Made by a program: the position numbers and the translations under genes. A DNA stretch of 64,000 nucleotides from Bacillota bacterium (lineage in GTDB: Bacteria > Bacillota > Clostridia > Acetivibrionales > DSM-1351), in NCBI GenBank assembly GCA_023409265.1, contig JAEYHZ010000036.1, forward strand, positions 124,001 to 188,000. Reading direction: 5' to 3'. Under the pieces are notes generated by a model, which was given only the letters and a program-made list of their open reading frames with translations, made no database searches and was not told the DNA's origin. Shown here in pieces: positions 52,204 through 61,408 of this stretch; within the stretch, counting starts at the first letter, position 1, and every line of letters starts with the position of its first letter.

Positions 52204-52575
52204 CTATTGAATGACGGCAAGGATATCCCCGGTAGATACGGATGAACCCTTGGCGGCAGTAATTTGTACGACAACACCATCCACGGGCGCTGTGATATCA
52301 TTCTCCATTTTCATAGCTTCCAAAACCAATACTACATCACCCTTTTTGACACGGTCTCCATTACGGACTTTGATATTGATAATAGTTCCGGGCATCGGTG
52401 CTGTTAACGGGTTGCCATTTGCAGCAGGAGCAGCTACCGTCGGTGGTGGAGCAGGTGCTTGAGAGTCCTGAGGTATACTCTGAGCTGTAGCTTCTGTTAT
52501 CTTTACGATACTTGCCTGTCCCTTTTCCACCTCGACCTCATAACTCTTGTTGTTAATTGTAACTGTATATATCAT
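52204..52575 (-). CDS. Biotin carrier subunit of the decarboxylase
   Basis: 123 residues: an N-terminal strand pair, a flexible Pro/Ala-rich linker (about 38-55) and a biotinyl domain (57-123) with biotin attachment K89 in LEAMKMEND. It shuttles CO2 from the alpha to the beta subunit. As a separate gene it replaces the carrier domain that many oadA proteins carry at their own C-terminus, which fits the short alpha subunit here. Confidence 0.92.
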   Translation of the reverse strand: MIYTVTINNKSYEVEVEKGQASIVKITEATAQSIPQDSQAPAPPPTVAAPAANGNPLTAPMPGTIINIKVRNGDRVKKGDVVLVLEAMKMENDITAPVDGVVVQITAAKGSSVSTGDILAVIQ

Positions 52576-52597
52576 TCAAAAACCCCCTTGTTTTAAA

Positions 52598-52936
52598 TTA
52601 GGATTCTTCTATAGCTTTTATTGATTTGAAGGAAAGCTCAGACAAAGGTATTTGGGATTCATGGCTTACAATAGCCATAATTATGGCAGCAGTCTTTTCA
52701 TCTACATTAATGAGCTTCAGTTCTCCTGCAGAAATGCCGTCTCCATTTTCCGCTTCACCTGATAAGACAACTGCTTTCCCGGTTGTTTGTTTCTCAATAG
52801 AAATCCCGGCTCTCTTATTGCTTATTTCCTTTAGAACCTTTGATAGTACTTTTATTAAAGCAAACAGAAAGGAAAGCACAAAAAATACTAATGCAAGACA
52901 AAACAAAGATACGGTTAAACTTTCTACTATAGACAT
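52598..52936 (-). CDS. oadG: OadG-like small membrane subunit
   Basis: 112 residues. One N-terminal helix (SLFCLALVFFVLSFLFALIK) followed by a soluble tail containing AAIIMAIVSHESQIP, the usual OadG_like layout. It stabilises the alpha-beta complex and holds metal in characterised enzymes. The ATG at 52936 is preferred: GGGGTGGTG precedes it, and the longer frame starts GTG-GTG within that ribosome site. It lies 12 nt after oadA. Confidence 0.82.
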   Translation of the reverse strand: MSIVESLTVSLFCLALVFFVLSFLFALIKVLSKVLKEISNKRAGISIEKQTTGKAVVLSGEAENGDGISAGELKLINVDEKTAAIIMAIVSHESQIPLSELSFKSIKAIEES

Positions 52937-52948
52937 ATACACCACCCC

Positions 52949-54325
52949 TTACCTTTTTACTATGGAATAAATGACCTTTACTGCAGCCCGTTCTTCTCTT
53001 TCTTTAAAAAACTTTTCGGCAATTTGAGGAAAGGCAATGTAGGAAAGAACATCCTTTTCATTTTTTGTTGTCCCTTTTAGCTGTTCTTTCACTTTATCAA
53101 ACTCCGGTTCAAGGGTGTCTGCAAATCTTTTAGTAACTGGTTTTTCTCCACCCAGTACCTTTTGAAGCAGTTCAGCGTCGATTTCACCGGGTGCCTGGCC
53201 GTATTCGCCCTTTAAATAGGCTTTGACCTCTTTTGATACGCTCTTATACCGCTCTCCTAAAAGCACATTGACAGCTGCCTGAACACCAACCATCTGACTC
53301 ATTGGTGTGACCAGTGGAGGATAGCCCAGATCTTTTCTGACTCTTGGAGTCTCTGCCAAGACCTCATCAAGTTTATCAATGGCATTTTGTGCTTTCAGTT
53401 GAGCGATGAGGTTGGAAAGCATTCCACCCGGCACCTGGTATACGAGGGCATCAGTGTCTGTTCCCATTACAAAAGCATCCATAAGCCCGGAGGAGATATA
53501 TTTCGCTTTCAATGGCTTAAAGAAGTCATTTATATCCTTTAAGACCTTTTCATTCAATCCGGTTTCGTGTCCTCCTTGCTTTAAAGCATAGTTCAATGTT
53601 TCGGTTGCAGGCTGAGATGTTCCGCCGGAAAAGGAGGATATTGCACAATCTATACCGTCACAGCCTGCTTCGATGGCTCTTACATAGGTTATTGGACCTA
53701 AGCCTGTTGTGGAATGTGTATGCAAAAATACCGGCAGCTTTACGGACTCCTTCAGGGTTTTTACTAAATCATAGGCTTCCTGGGGTCCCATAATTCCTGC
53801 CATATCTTTAATACATATAGAGTTGACCCCTATGTTTTCCAGTTGCTTGCCCATCTTTGCATATTTTTCAAGATTATGAATGGGGCTTGTGGTATAACAA
53901 ATACAACCTTGAGCATGGGCTTTTTGTTTTAATGTTTCGTCTACGGCCACTTCAATATTTCTAAAATCATTTAAGGCATCAAATATCCTGAAAATATCCA
54001 TTCCACTATCAGCAGAATGTGCGACAAATTTTCTGACCACATCATCAGGATAATGCTTGTAACCAAGAATATTTTGGCCTCTTAACAGCATTTGCAGAGG
54101 TGTATTTTTAACTTTTGTTTTTATTTTTTTTAACCTTTCCCACGGGTCTTCATTAAGATACCTCAAGCAGGAGTCAAAAGTAGCGCCCCCCCAACACTCA
54201 AGAGAATAATAACCAGCTTTGTCCAAAGTCTCCAGAATATCTTCAAAATCTGAAAAAGGCATTCTCGTGGCAATAAGAGACTGATTGGCATCTCGTAGAA
54301 CAGTTTCTGTAATATTAACCTTCAT
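52949..54325 (-). CDS. oadA: Oxaloacetate decarboxylase alpha subunit (carboxyltransferase)
   Basis: 458 residues. HMGL-like barrel with NITETVLRDANQSLIATRMP (metal-binding D12 region), SLECWGGATFDSCLRYLNED, ICIKDMAGIMGP carrying the reactive Lys, and LHTHSTTG with two metal-binding His, then the PYC_OADA domain (GYPPLVTPMSQMVGVQAAVN). No biotinyl domain follows; that is a separate gene. It moves the carboxyl from oxaloacetate to biotin. The operon is preceded by a leader RNA with a terminator at 54391-54500, a likely on/off switch. Confidence 0.92.
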   Translation of the reverse strand: MKVNITETVLRDANQSLIATRMPFSDFEDILETLDKAGYYSLECWGGATFDSCLRYLNEDPWERLKKIKTKVKNTPLQMLLRGQNILGYKHYPDDVVRKFVAHSADSGMDIFRIFDALNDFRNIEVAVDETLKQKAHAQGCICYTTSPIHNLEKYAKMGKQLENIGVNSICIKDMAGIMGPQEAYDLVKTLKESVKLPVFLHTHSTTGLGPITYVRAIEAGCDGIDCAISSFSGGTSQPATETLNYALKQGGHETGLNEKVLKDINDFFKPLKAKYISSGLMDAFVMGTDTDALVYQVPGGMLSNLIAQLKAQNAIDKLDEVLAETPRVRKDLGYPPLVTPMSQMVGVQAAVNVLLGERYKSVSKEVKAYLKGEYGQAPGEIDAELLQKVLGGEKPVTKRFADTLEPEFDKVKEQLKGTTKNEKDVLSYIAFPQIAEKFFKEREERAAVKVIYSIVKR

Positions 54326-54390
54326 ATTTTACCCTCCTTATATATTTTTTTAAGAAAATACAATAGTTGATAGGTACTTTATAATAAGGC

Positions 54391-54500
54391 TAAAAATAGA
54401 AAGGGGTGGGAAACTCGCAAATAACGAGCTTCCCACCCCAGAAGCATAATCGCTCTTGAAAACGAATATTATATTCGTTCAACCGTAAGCTAACCTTATT
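54391..54500 (-). promoter_or_regulatory. Leader RNA with terminator, copy A (before oadA)
   Basis: On the minus strand: a conserved CTTACGGTTG, a hairpin (ACGAAT/ATTCGT), TTCAAGAGC, then GCTTCTGGGGTGGGAAGCTC. The last part opens a 15-bp terminator, GGGGTGGGAAACTCG (plus-strand 54403-54417) with CGAGCTTCCCACCCC (54425-54439), followed by TCTATTTTT. It matches copy B at 57511-57612. This is the organisation of a terminator-type riboswitch. Class not proven; a Na+-responsive one fits the genes. Confidence 0.75.
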
Positions 54501-54638
54501 AAATTTATAACATTATATCATAATTTTTAATCAATAGGCAATAAAAATGCACTGGAGAATTCGGAATTATTTGTATTGCAAAAAACTACACTCTCTATTT
54601 GTATGATAAGTTATGCAGCGATGATGATAATAATTCTA

Positions 54639-56090
54639 TTATATATTGACACGTTTCCAGAATGCAGGGGTACAAAGCAGCAGGAGCGGATATATCTCCA
54701 GCCTTCCGATGATCATACAAATAGAAAGCACTGCTTTGCTCATTACAGAAAAGTCAGCGTAATTCCCCATGGGTCCGACCATTCCCAATCCGGGGCCGAT
54801 ATTGCCCATGCATGCAACAACTGCCGATATGGAAGAGAGCAGGTCTTTACCGTTCAGTGATACAACCAGTGCTGATGAAGCAGATACAAAAATGTAAAGA
54901 AAGAAAAATGCCATGACTCCCGACAATGTTTCCTCATCTACCATTTTCCCATTGATTTTTACTGTATACACCGATCTGGGATGGATGATTTTATATACTT
55001 CTCTCTTGATTATCTTTATAAGCAGTAAGATACGTACGCATTTTATTGCTCCTGACGTAGATCCGGCGCTTGCGCCCATATACATTAAAAAAAACAGCAC
55101 ACATTGACTAAACATTGGCCAAAGATTATAATCAGCTGTTGCAAAGCCTGTTGAGGAAACAATGGAGCTGACCTGAAAAGCAGAATACCTCACTGCTTCT
55201 CCTATGGAGTGAAACACCTTCCCGTTAATGTTAAAGGTAATTAATATAATGGCGACCACTACCGTACCCCCATAGAAACGTAATTCCTCATCGCGTAGAA
55301 CGGACTTCAAATTGCCTTTGTAGATTGTATAGTACAGAGTAAAATTTACACCGAACAGCAGCATGAAAACCGTGATAATAACTTCTATATATACGCTATC
55401 AAATGCAGCGACACTTGCATTCTTATTGGAAAAACCTCCTGTAGCTGCTGTTCCGAAAGCATGAATTAAAGCATCGTACAGCGACATTCCCCCTGCCAGC
55501 AGAAAAATTACTTCCACTGCCGTTAGAGTAACATAAATTACATATAAAATTTTGGCTACCTGTCCTATTTTAGGAACAAACTTTCCGGGAGACGGGCCCG
55601 AGCTTTCCGCTTTCATAATATGAAGAGTATTGGCTTTTACGGATGGGAGTATTGCCAGCATTAATACCAGAACGCCCATGCCGCCCATCCAGTTGGTAAA
55701 GCTTCTCCAAAATAAAATGCCTTTGGGCAACGACTCAATATCCTTTAATATGCTTGCCCCGGTAGTGCTGAAGCCTGAAACGGACTCAAACAGAGCATCC
55801 ATCACAGAAGGGATGGCTCCACTGATAATGAAAGGCAGCGCCCCAAAAACGGATACCAACAGCCAACCCAAGGCGACAATTGCAAAACCATCCCGTGCAT
55901 AGATATTGGTTGTAACTATTTTTATACGGTGCATTCCTAATCCGAATAATACCAAAATCAATATAGTTATGATAAATGAATTTGCATCTCCTTGTCCATA
56001 AATCAAGGCTACCAAAAGGGAGGGGATCATACATCCGGCTTCAATAAATAAGACCACTCCCAGGTTTTTAAATATCATCCTAAAGTTCAT
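54639..56090 (-). CDS. trkH: Potassium uptake channel subunit TrkH
   Basis: 483 residues with four M-P-M repeats of the SKT family; selectivity-loop stretches include SVSGFSTTGASIL, TAATGGFSN, SSTGFATADYN and GNIGPGLGMVG. It moves K+ (or Na+ and K+) inwards together with the ring of TrkA. The start ATG at 56090 follows GGGGGTG; it overlaps trkA by 11 nt, so they are translated together. The N-terminal extension in the longer frame is dropped. Confidence 0.92.
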   Translation of the reverse strand: MNFRMIFKNLGVVLFIEAGCMIPSLLVALIYGQGDANSFIITILILVLFGLGMHRIKIVTTNIYARDGFAIVALGWLLVSVFGALPFIISGAIPSVMDALFESVSGFSTTGASILKDIESLPKGILFWRSFTNWMGGMGVLVLMLAILPSVKANTLHIMKAESSGPSPGKFVPKIGQVAKILYVIYVTLTAVEVIFLLAGGMSLYDALIHAFGTAATGGFSNKNASVAAFDSVYIEVIITVFMLLFGVNFTLYYTIYKGNLKSVLRDEELRFYGGTVVVAIILITFNINGKVFHSIGEAVRYSAFQVSSIVSSTGFATADYNLWPMFSQCVLFFLMYMGASAGSTSGAIKCVRILLLIKIIKREVYKIIHPRSVYTVKINGKMVDEETLSGVMAFFFLYIFVSASSALVVSLNGKDLLSSISAVVACMGNIGPGLGMVGPMGNYADFSVMSKAVLSICMIIGRLEIYPLLLLCTPAFWKRVNI

Positions 56091-57459
56091 GTACGGCACC
56101 CCCGGAAACAAGTATATCATTTAAGTCTGAAATTCTTTTATCCTTTGTAATGAGGATGACACCATCACCCGATTTGATCACATCCTTGCCATGAGGGATA
56201 ATAATTTCATTCTTTCTGACAATAACAGCTACCAATACACCTTTTACCAACTGGAGCTCTTTGAGAGGTATATTGATAAACACTGTAGAGCTGCCAGCGG
56301 TAAACTCCAAGGCTTCCACCTGATCTCCAATAATTTTGTAAAGAGTATTTGCAGGATTTCCTAATGCATTTTTTAATCCCCTGACATATCTTAAAATGTG
56401 ATTAGAAGTTATAAGCTTTGGGCTTACAACGCTATCGATTCCCATGTTGCTTATTATACCCAAATTATTAATCCTGTTGATTTTTGCTATAACTTTCTGA
56501 ACACCACACTGCTTTGCCGATAATGCAGAGATAAGGTTGTCTTCATCCCGACCTGTGATAGACACAAAAGCTCCCATGTCGCTTATATTTTCCGAATGCA
56601 ATAATGTCTCGTCTGACCCATCGCCACAAATAATTAAAGTTTGAGGAAGAAGTTCTGTCAATTCAATACATCTTTCCCGGTTAATTTCTATGATTTTACC
56701 CTTTATTTCCTCTTCTTCCAAATACTTAGCTAGGTAATATGCAATTCTTCCTCCACCCAGAATCATAACATTTGTGATTTTGTGAATATATATGCCTATT
56801 CGTTTACAAAAATCAAATACCCTGGAAGGCTGACCGATAATATACAGGGTGTCGTTTTCCTTAAACTCAAACTCTCCATGGGGGATGATAGCTTCGTCAT
56901 CCCTAAGCACAGCTCCAATCAGAATGGAGGAAGAAATCTTGTTTGGAATATCCTTCAATTTCATGCCGACCAAAGATATACTCTCTGTAACCTTAATTTC
57001 TACCATCTCCACCCGTCCCTTAGCAAATACCTCAACATTAACAGCAGGCGGGAATCTGAGCAATCTTGCAATTTCACTAGCAGCTGCTTGCTCGGGATTA
57101 ATCACCATATCCAGGTCAAGATCTGCTTTCAGTAGTGAAAGCTCGTTGGCATACTCCGGATCTCTAATTCTGGCAATTGTATGGGTTACCCCCAATTTTT
57201 TTGCGGTAAGGCAACATACCATATTCATTTCATCACTGGTTGTGGCGGCAATGAGAAGGTCTGCTTCTTTTATACCTGCCTCCAGCAGGATCTTTGTACT
57301 TACACCGTTTCCCCTGATACACATAACATCCAAATTTTCACTAGCTTTTTTTAATGCTTCCGAATTTTTATCAATTATAGTAACATCATTGTTTTCTATG
57401 GATAAATTTTCTGCCAGGCTATAGCCAACCTTGCCATCACCAATAATAATTATTTTCAT
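56080..57459 (-). CDS. trkA: Potassium uptake gating protein TrkA
   Basis: 459 residues: two RCK_N Rossmann domains (IIIGDGKVGYSLAENL at 3-18 and MILGGGRIAYYLAKYL near 230-245), each followed by an RCK_C domain (about 140-220 and 370-455). It binds NAD(H)/ATP and opens TrkH from the cytoplasmic face. RCK_C domains are known c-di-AMP targets in other Firmicutes. First gene of trkA-trkH, with the leader RNA copy B upstream. Confidence 0.93.
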   Translation of the reverse strand: MKIIIIGDGKVGYSLAENLSIENNDVTIIDKNSEALKKASENLDVMCIRGNGVSTKILLEAGIKEADLLIAATTSDEMNMVCCLTAKKLGVTHTIARIRDPEYANELSLLKADLDLDMVINPEQAAASEIARLLRFPPAVNVEVFAKGRVEMVEIKVTESISLVGMKLKDIPNKISSSILIGAVLRDDEAIIPHGEFEFKENDTLYIIGQPSRVFDFCKRIGIYIHKITNVMILGGGRIAYYLAKYLEEEEIKGKIIEINRERCIELTELLPQTLIICGDGSDETLLHSENISDMGAFVSITGRDEDNLISALSAKQCGVQKVIAKINRINNLGIISNMGIDSVVSPKLITSNHILRYVRGLKNALGNPANTLYKIIGDQVEALEFTAGSSTVFINIPLKELQLVKGVLVAVIVRKNEIIIPHGKDVIKSGDGVILITKDKRISDLNDILVSGGAVHEL

Positions 57460-57510
57460 GCTTTATTTTCCTTTCCGATTATATGATTATAATGTCCCAT
57501 ACATATAAGC

Positions 57511-57612
57511 AAATAAAAAGGGTAAAAAGCTCGCAAATAACGAGCTTCCCACCCCAGAAGCTATACAACTCTTGAAAGCGAATGTCACATTCGTCCAACC
57601 GTAATCAAATCC
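57511..57612 (-). promoter_or_regulatory. Leader RNA with terminator, copy B (before trkA)
   Basis: Same element as copy A: ATTACGGTTGG, hairpin CGAATG/CATTCG, TTTCAAGAG, GCTTCTGGGGTGGG, then a terminator whose 3' arm differs (CGAGCTTTTTACCC against GGGTGGGAAGCTCG) yet still pairs through G-T wobbles, followed by TTTTTATTTGC. The hairpin loop and stem bases change but stay paired. Confidence 0.75.
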
Positions 57613-57802
57613 TGTTAAATTCACTATAGTCTATCATAATTTGATAGGATGAACAAGATACAGCCCAAAGGCCATATTTAAAAATCTTATTTGATGTTTT
57701 AACTTTTTTTAGTTTTTTTACACTATACATATTTGCAGCCGTTATGATTAAAACATTCAGCCATTAAATTGCGCATGGTGTGTATTATTGCTATAGTCAA
57801 AA
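57613..57802. other. Region between nhaA and the trk leader
   Basis: AT-rich, holds the promoter of the trk leader on the minus strand (TAGACTAT-like box near 57625). No gene. Confidence 0.4.
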
Positions 57803-59005
57803 TCATATATCTATTTGTTGTTCACTTTGAGGGCTTACTAATCTAAAAATTACCATACCTACTATTCCGGCTAATATCGAAGAAACTATAATTCCTATTT
57901 TTGCTGTGGCCAAGACATATTCATCTGAAAATGATAATGATGAAATAAATAATGACATTGTAAAACCAATACCTCCAAGAATACTTGCTCCGTAGAGATG
58001 CTTTATTGATACTTGCGATGGGAGTTTAGCAATTTTCAATTTTATCAGTATGTATGAAACTCCAAATATACCTAATTGTTTACCAACAAAAAGACCGAAA
58101 ATTATCCCTAAACTAACAGGTGTCAATATAAGTGTTGATAAATTATTAAAATCAACAGTGACACCTGCATTTGCCAAAGCAAACAACGGCATAATTACAA
58201 AGGCGGACCATGGAGCTAGAACATGCTCAAGCCTATGTAGCAGTGATGTCTTGTATTCATCTGTGTCTTTACCGACCGGCAGTGACATTCCAAGTAAAAC
58301 ACCTGCGATTGTAGCATGTACACCTGACTTTAGCAGGCAAATCCACAATGCAATACCGAAAATAATATAGACAGACAAGAGTTTGATCTTTAATCTATTA
58401 ACCAATAAAAGAGCAATAAAAATAATTGAAGCCAGTATTAAAGCGGTCCAAGAAATTTGACTGGTATAAAAAACAGCGATTACTATAACTGCTCCCAAAT
58501 CATCAATAATAGCTAACGCTGTAAGGAAGATTACGATTCCTTTAGGAGCTTTTTTAGCTACTAAAGACAATATTCCTAAGGCAAATGCAATGTCTGTTGC
58601 CATGGGGATTCCCCAGCCTATATTGGTTGGCTCTTTATAATTAAACAATAAATAAATGGCAGCTGGTAAAACCATGCCTCCAATAGCAGCAGAAATAGGC
58701 AATATGGTCTTATTTAAGTGTTTTAGTTCACCGATTGCTAATTCTCGCTTTATTTCCATACCAACTACAAGAAAAAATATAGCCATTAACCCGTCGTTAA
58801 TCCAGTGTAGAAGTGACATCGACAAGGAAAATTTCTTATATCCAATAGTTATATAACTATGGATTATGTGGTTATAAGCTGTATTCAAATTAGAATTTGC
58901 AATTATTATTGCAATAATTGCGCAGAACAAGAGTATAAATCCACTAGCTGACCCGCTTTTAAAAAAACTTGAAATAGAAGTAAAAAATTTGATATCTTTT
59001 TTCAT
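57803..59005 (-). CDS. nhaA: Na+/H+ antiporter NhaA
   Basis: 400 residues, about twelve helices. The double aspartate of the ion site is in ALAIIDDLGAVIVIAVFY; other family signatures are VGMEIKRELAIGEL near residues 80-95, ATDIAFALGILSLV and GGIGFTMSLFISSL. It exports Na+ (or Li+) in exchange for protons. It is transcribed alone with a GAAAGGATA ribosome site. It completes a sodium/potassium block with oad and trk. No copy of the shared leader RNA was found before it. Confidence 0.93.
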   Translation of the reverse strand: MKKDIKFFTSISSFFKSGSASGFILLFCAIIAIIIANSNLNTAYNHIIHSYITIGYKKFSLSMSLLHWINDGLMAIFFLVVGMEIKRELAIGELKHLNKTILPISAAIGGMVLPAAIYLLFNYKEPTNIGWGIPMATDIAFALGILSLVAKKAPKGIVIFLTALAIIDDLGAVIVIAVFYTSQISWTALILASIIFIALLLVNRLKIKLLSVYIIFGIALWICLLKSGVHATIAGVLLGMSLPVGKDTDEYKTSLLHRLEHVLAPWSAFVIMPLFALANAGVTVDFNNLSTLILTPVSLGIIFGLFVGKQLGIFGVSYILIKLKIAKLPSQVSIKHLYGASILGGIGFTMSLFISSLSFSDEYVLATAKIGIIVSSILAGIVGMVIFRLVSPQSEQQIDI

Positions 59006-59429
59006 TATGTTATATCCTTTCTTTTGTTTTAATCATATATTGCATGCTATTGCTACAAATGTAATAGAGATATTTATCTTTAAGTAAATATCATGTCATT
59101 CCATTCAATAATATTTTTCTTCTGTTTGTAAATAAAATACTGATCTAAGTATTAACAAAAAATTTATTAAGCTTTTGTGCAGAATTCTTATTATCAAGCA
59201 TAAGGCTTAGTATAGATTTATATCCAAACACATACCCTGCTGTTACTTAAGGATAAATTGTGCTTCATATTGATAGAAGATACTACTTCTAAATTACGTC
59301 TTAATCACGATTAATTAATTAACAAGTGTCAAATAAGAATTATATCAGATTACACTCGCAGTTCCAAATGCCTATATCATCCCATACCTTTTACTGCTTC
59401 GTAGCGCTTATTCCCAAATATCATTTTTG
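59006..59429. other. Leader region of nhaA, no gene
   Basis: AT-rich upstream region of nhaA. TTGACA-like boxes exist on the minus strand near 59330, but no clear promoter or riboswitch can be called. Confidence 0.35.
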
Positions 59430-59740
59430 ACAGGCGCCCCGACAGGATCGGAATTTTTCTACGCTAGAGGTCACCGGCTGGTTTTCGGCAAAAGAGGACG
59501 ACTAACGGTATCGACTCGATGGTCACAAACGCTCAACTGATAACGATGACGACAAGTGAAAATGCGTTAGAAACAAGCGAAGTCAGCACATGCCCCGCAC
59601 CGCGGACGAATGGGCAATCGGCATGGAGTGGAACCTGTTTTTAGATGCAGATTTGCATATCCATTAAATAGACGGTAACCGTATAGGTGATGCGCCTACA
59701 CTCGCAATCAACACCACCTGCAATAATTGTATAGCAAAAC
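59430..59740. other. GC-rich relic upstream of the hgc locus
   Basis: GC content rises visibly above that of the neighbourhood. Short open frames without context (for example GSEFFYARGHRLVFGKRGRL at about 59449, and a 25-codon frame MPRTADEWAIGMEWNLFLDA at 59590) suggest a decayed foreign insertion. No transposase or integrase motif is recognisable. Confidence 0.4.
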
Positions 59741-59803
59741 AGTTGTATATTACGATAGTTATTTTAAATAGATTTAGTGATTCAGAAAAGTTGATTTTTC
59801 ATA

Positions 59804-59832
59804 TTGACGATTTTAGATTTGAGGCGTAGAAT
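59804..59832 (+). promoter_or_regulatory. Promoter of the arsR-hgcAB operon
   Basis: TTGACG (59804-59809), 17-bp spacer, TAGAAT (59827-59832). Between it and the GTG start at 59870 lies ATATCGAATAT, an imperfect palindrome and possible operator. A GAGGTGA ribosome site follows. Confidence 0.6.
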
Positions 59833-59869
59833 GATACCATATCGAATATTTTGGATTTGAGGTGATATA

Positions 59870-60178
59870 GTGAACAACCATGAGAAAAATGCAAAGGTTT
59901 TTAAGGCCTTTTGTGATGAAAATAGACTTCAGATTTTAGAACTTTTACAGAGTGGAGAAAAGTGTGCCTGCGTTCTCCTTGAACAACTAAATATTGGGCA
60001 ATCAACTCTATCGCATCATATGAAGATTTTAGTGCACAGCGGAATTGTGGAAGCAAGAAATGAGGGGAAGTGGACTTACTATTCAATTTCAACGGCAGGA
60101 ACACAGGCAGCTAAAGATCTTCTCAATAAATTAACAACCGTTTGTTGTGAAAATGTAGGTTGTTGTAACTGTGAATAA
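59870..60178 (+). CDS. ArsR-family regulator of the hgcAB operon
   Basis: 102 residues, GTG start. Winged helix with QSTLSHHMKILVHSGIVEAR and the As(III)-type Cys pair in GEKCACVLLEQL (C32, C34), plus a tail of five further cysteines (CCENVGCCNCE). Very similar in layout to the ars-operon repressor at 19587. It stops 17 nt before hgcA. ArsR-like genes beside hgcAB have been noted in other mercury methylators. The inducer is unknown; arsenite or another thiophilic metal is likely. Confidence 0.9.
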   Translation: MNNHEKNAKVFKAFCDENRLQILELLQSGEKCACVLLEQLNIGQSTLSHHMKILVHSGIVEARNEGKWTYYSISTAGTQAAKDLLNKLTTVCCENVGCCNCE

Positions 60179-60195
60179 CCGGAGGTGGAGGGATT

Positions 60196-61395
60196 TTGGA
60201 AAATAAAAATTGTTGTGACAATAGTACCAGTGATAAGAAGGTGAAAGTTTTAAAAATCAAGCCTAGATCAATAAATTATAGCAAGACAGGTTTATTAGCA
60301 TCTACTAATGAAAGTTCTTGCCGTTGCAGCGGCGAAGTATGTTCATCACAAATTATTACAGAGTACACTAATAACGACTATTGGATAACTGATGAAATAA
60401 AAACAGATGCCGGTATAGTACCTCAAGTTTCTACAAAATTGGTTTTACATGATACTTTAGGCACATTGAAGGTTCGCTGGGGTATAAATAGAATGAATTA
60501 TAAAATAAATCCTGGTATTTACGCAGTGGGAACACCTGACAAAGAATCCCACGTTCTTGTAACTGCAAATTATAAGTTAACCTTTGATGCACTCCGTAAG
60601 GAGCTGACGGGTCTTAATGTTTGGATTCTGGTACTTGATACAAAAGGAATTAACGTTTGGTGTGCTGCAGGGAAAGGAACTTTTGGTACAAAAGAACTTA
60701 TTAACCGAATTAATAAGACTAAACTATCAACAATAGTATCACACAGGACGTTAATTCTACCCCAATTAGGTGCACCTGGAGTAAGTGCTCATGAAGTAAC
60801 AAAAAATACTGATTTCAAAATAAAGTATGGTCCTGTTAGAGCAAAAGATGTTAAAGAATTTATCAATTCTGGAATGAAAGCTACCGACGAAATGCGTAGA
60901 ATAAAATTCAATCTTATGGATCGTCTGATTCTGACTCCAATGGAGTTAGTCGGAACATTCAAGACTTCACTTATGATACTTGGAATACTTTTTTTATTAA
61001 ACCTTTTAACTGTTAATCCTTTTGGAATTATTGATTTTTATGCCTATACAGGAGCTTTGATAGCAGGATGTGTTATCACTCCGGTGCTGCTCCCCTGGAT
61101 TCCAGGAAGAGCTTTTTCATGGAAGGGTTGGCTGATGGGGTTTTTATGGACTTTAGTTGTAATTTCATTGAATGGTGGAATTATATCACCTTCTTTTGGA
61201 GTTCTCAAAGAGCTGGGGTATTTACTTGTATTACCATCAATATCTGCTTTCTATGCAATGAATTTTACAGGCTCATCAACATATACTTCATTTTCAGGAG
61301 TATTAAAAGAAATGAGAAAAGCCATTCCTCCAACCATTGTAACCATCGGTATCGGAGCTGTCTTATTGCTTGTTAGTAGCTTTATTAAATTATAA
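60196..61395 (+). CDS. hgcA: Mercury-methylation corrinoid protein HgcA
   Basis: 399 residues, TTG start after GGAGGTGGAGGG. The N-terminus is Cys-rich (NCCDNS; SCRCSGEVCSSQ). The corrinoid-binding domain (about 55-245) has the cap-helix motif NVWCAAGK (N153 to K160) whose C156 is the lower axial cobalt ligand, followed by THRTLILPQLGAPG-like and YGPVRAKDVKEF segments. Residues 250-399 form about five membrane helices. HgcA passes a methyl group from its cobalamin to Hg(II). Both key parts are intact, in operon with the regulator and hgcB. Confidence 0.95.
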   Translation: MENKNCCDNSTSDKKVKVLKIKPRSINYSKTGLLASTNESSCRCSGEVCSSQIITEYTNNDYWITDEIKTDAGIVPQVSTKLVLHDTLGTLKVRWGINRMNYKINPGIYAVGTPDKESHVLVTANYKLTFDALRKELTGLNVWILVLDTKGINVWCAAGKGTFGTKELINRINKTKLSTIVSHRTLILPQLGAPGVSAHEVTKNTDFKIKYGPVRAKDVKEFINSGMKATDEMRRIKFNLMDRLILTPMELVGTFKTSLMILGILFLLNLLTVNPFGIIDFYAYTGALIAGCVITPVLLPWIPGRAFSWKGWLMGFLWTLVVISLNGGIISPSFGVLKELGYLLVLPSISAFYAMNFTGSSTYTSFSGVLKEMRKAIPPTIVTIGIGAVLLLVSSFIKL

Positions 61396-61408
61396 CGGAG
61401 GTGCAATT

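Noticed and set aside
56849..57424. 191-codon plus-strand frame inside trkA
   Set aside because: Antisense shadow; trkA has clear RCK domains on the minus strand.
60196..61395. Acetyl-CoA pathway corrinoid protein (CdhD/AcsD) instead of HgcA
   Set aside because: The NVWCAAGK motif, C-terminal membrane helices and adjacent HgcB ferredoxin fit HgcA only.
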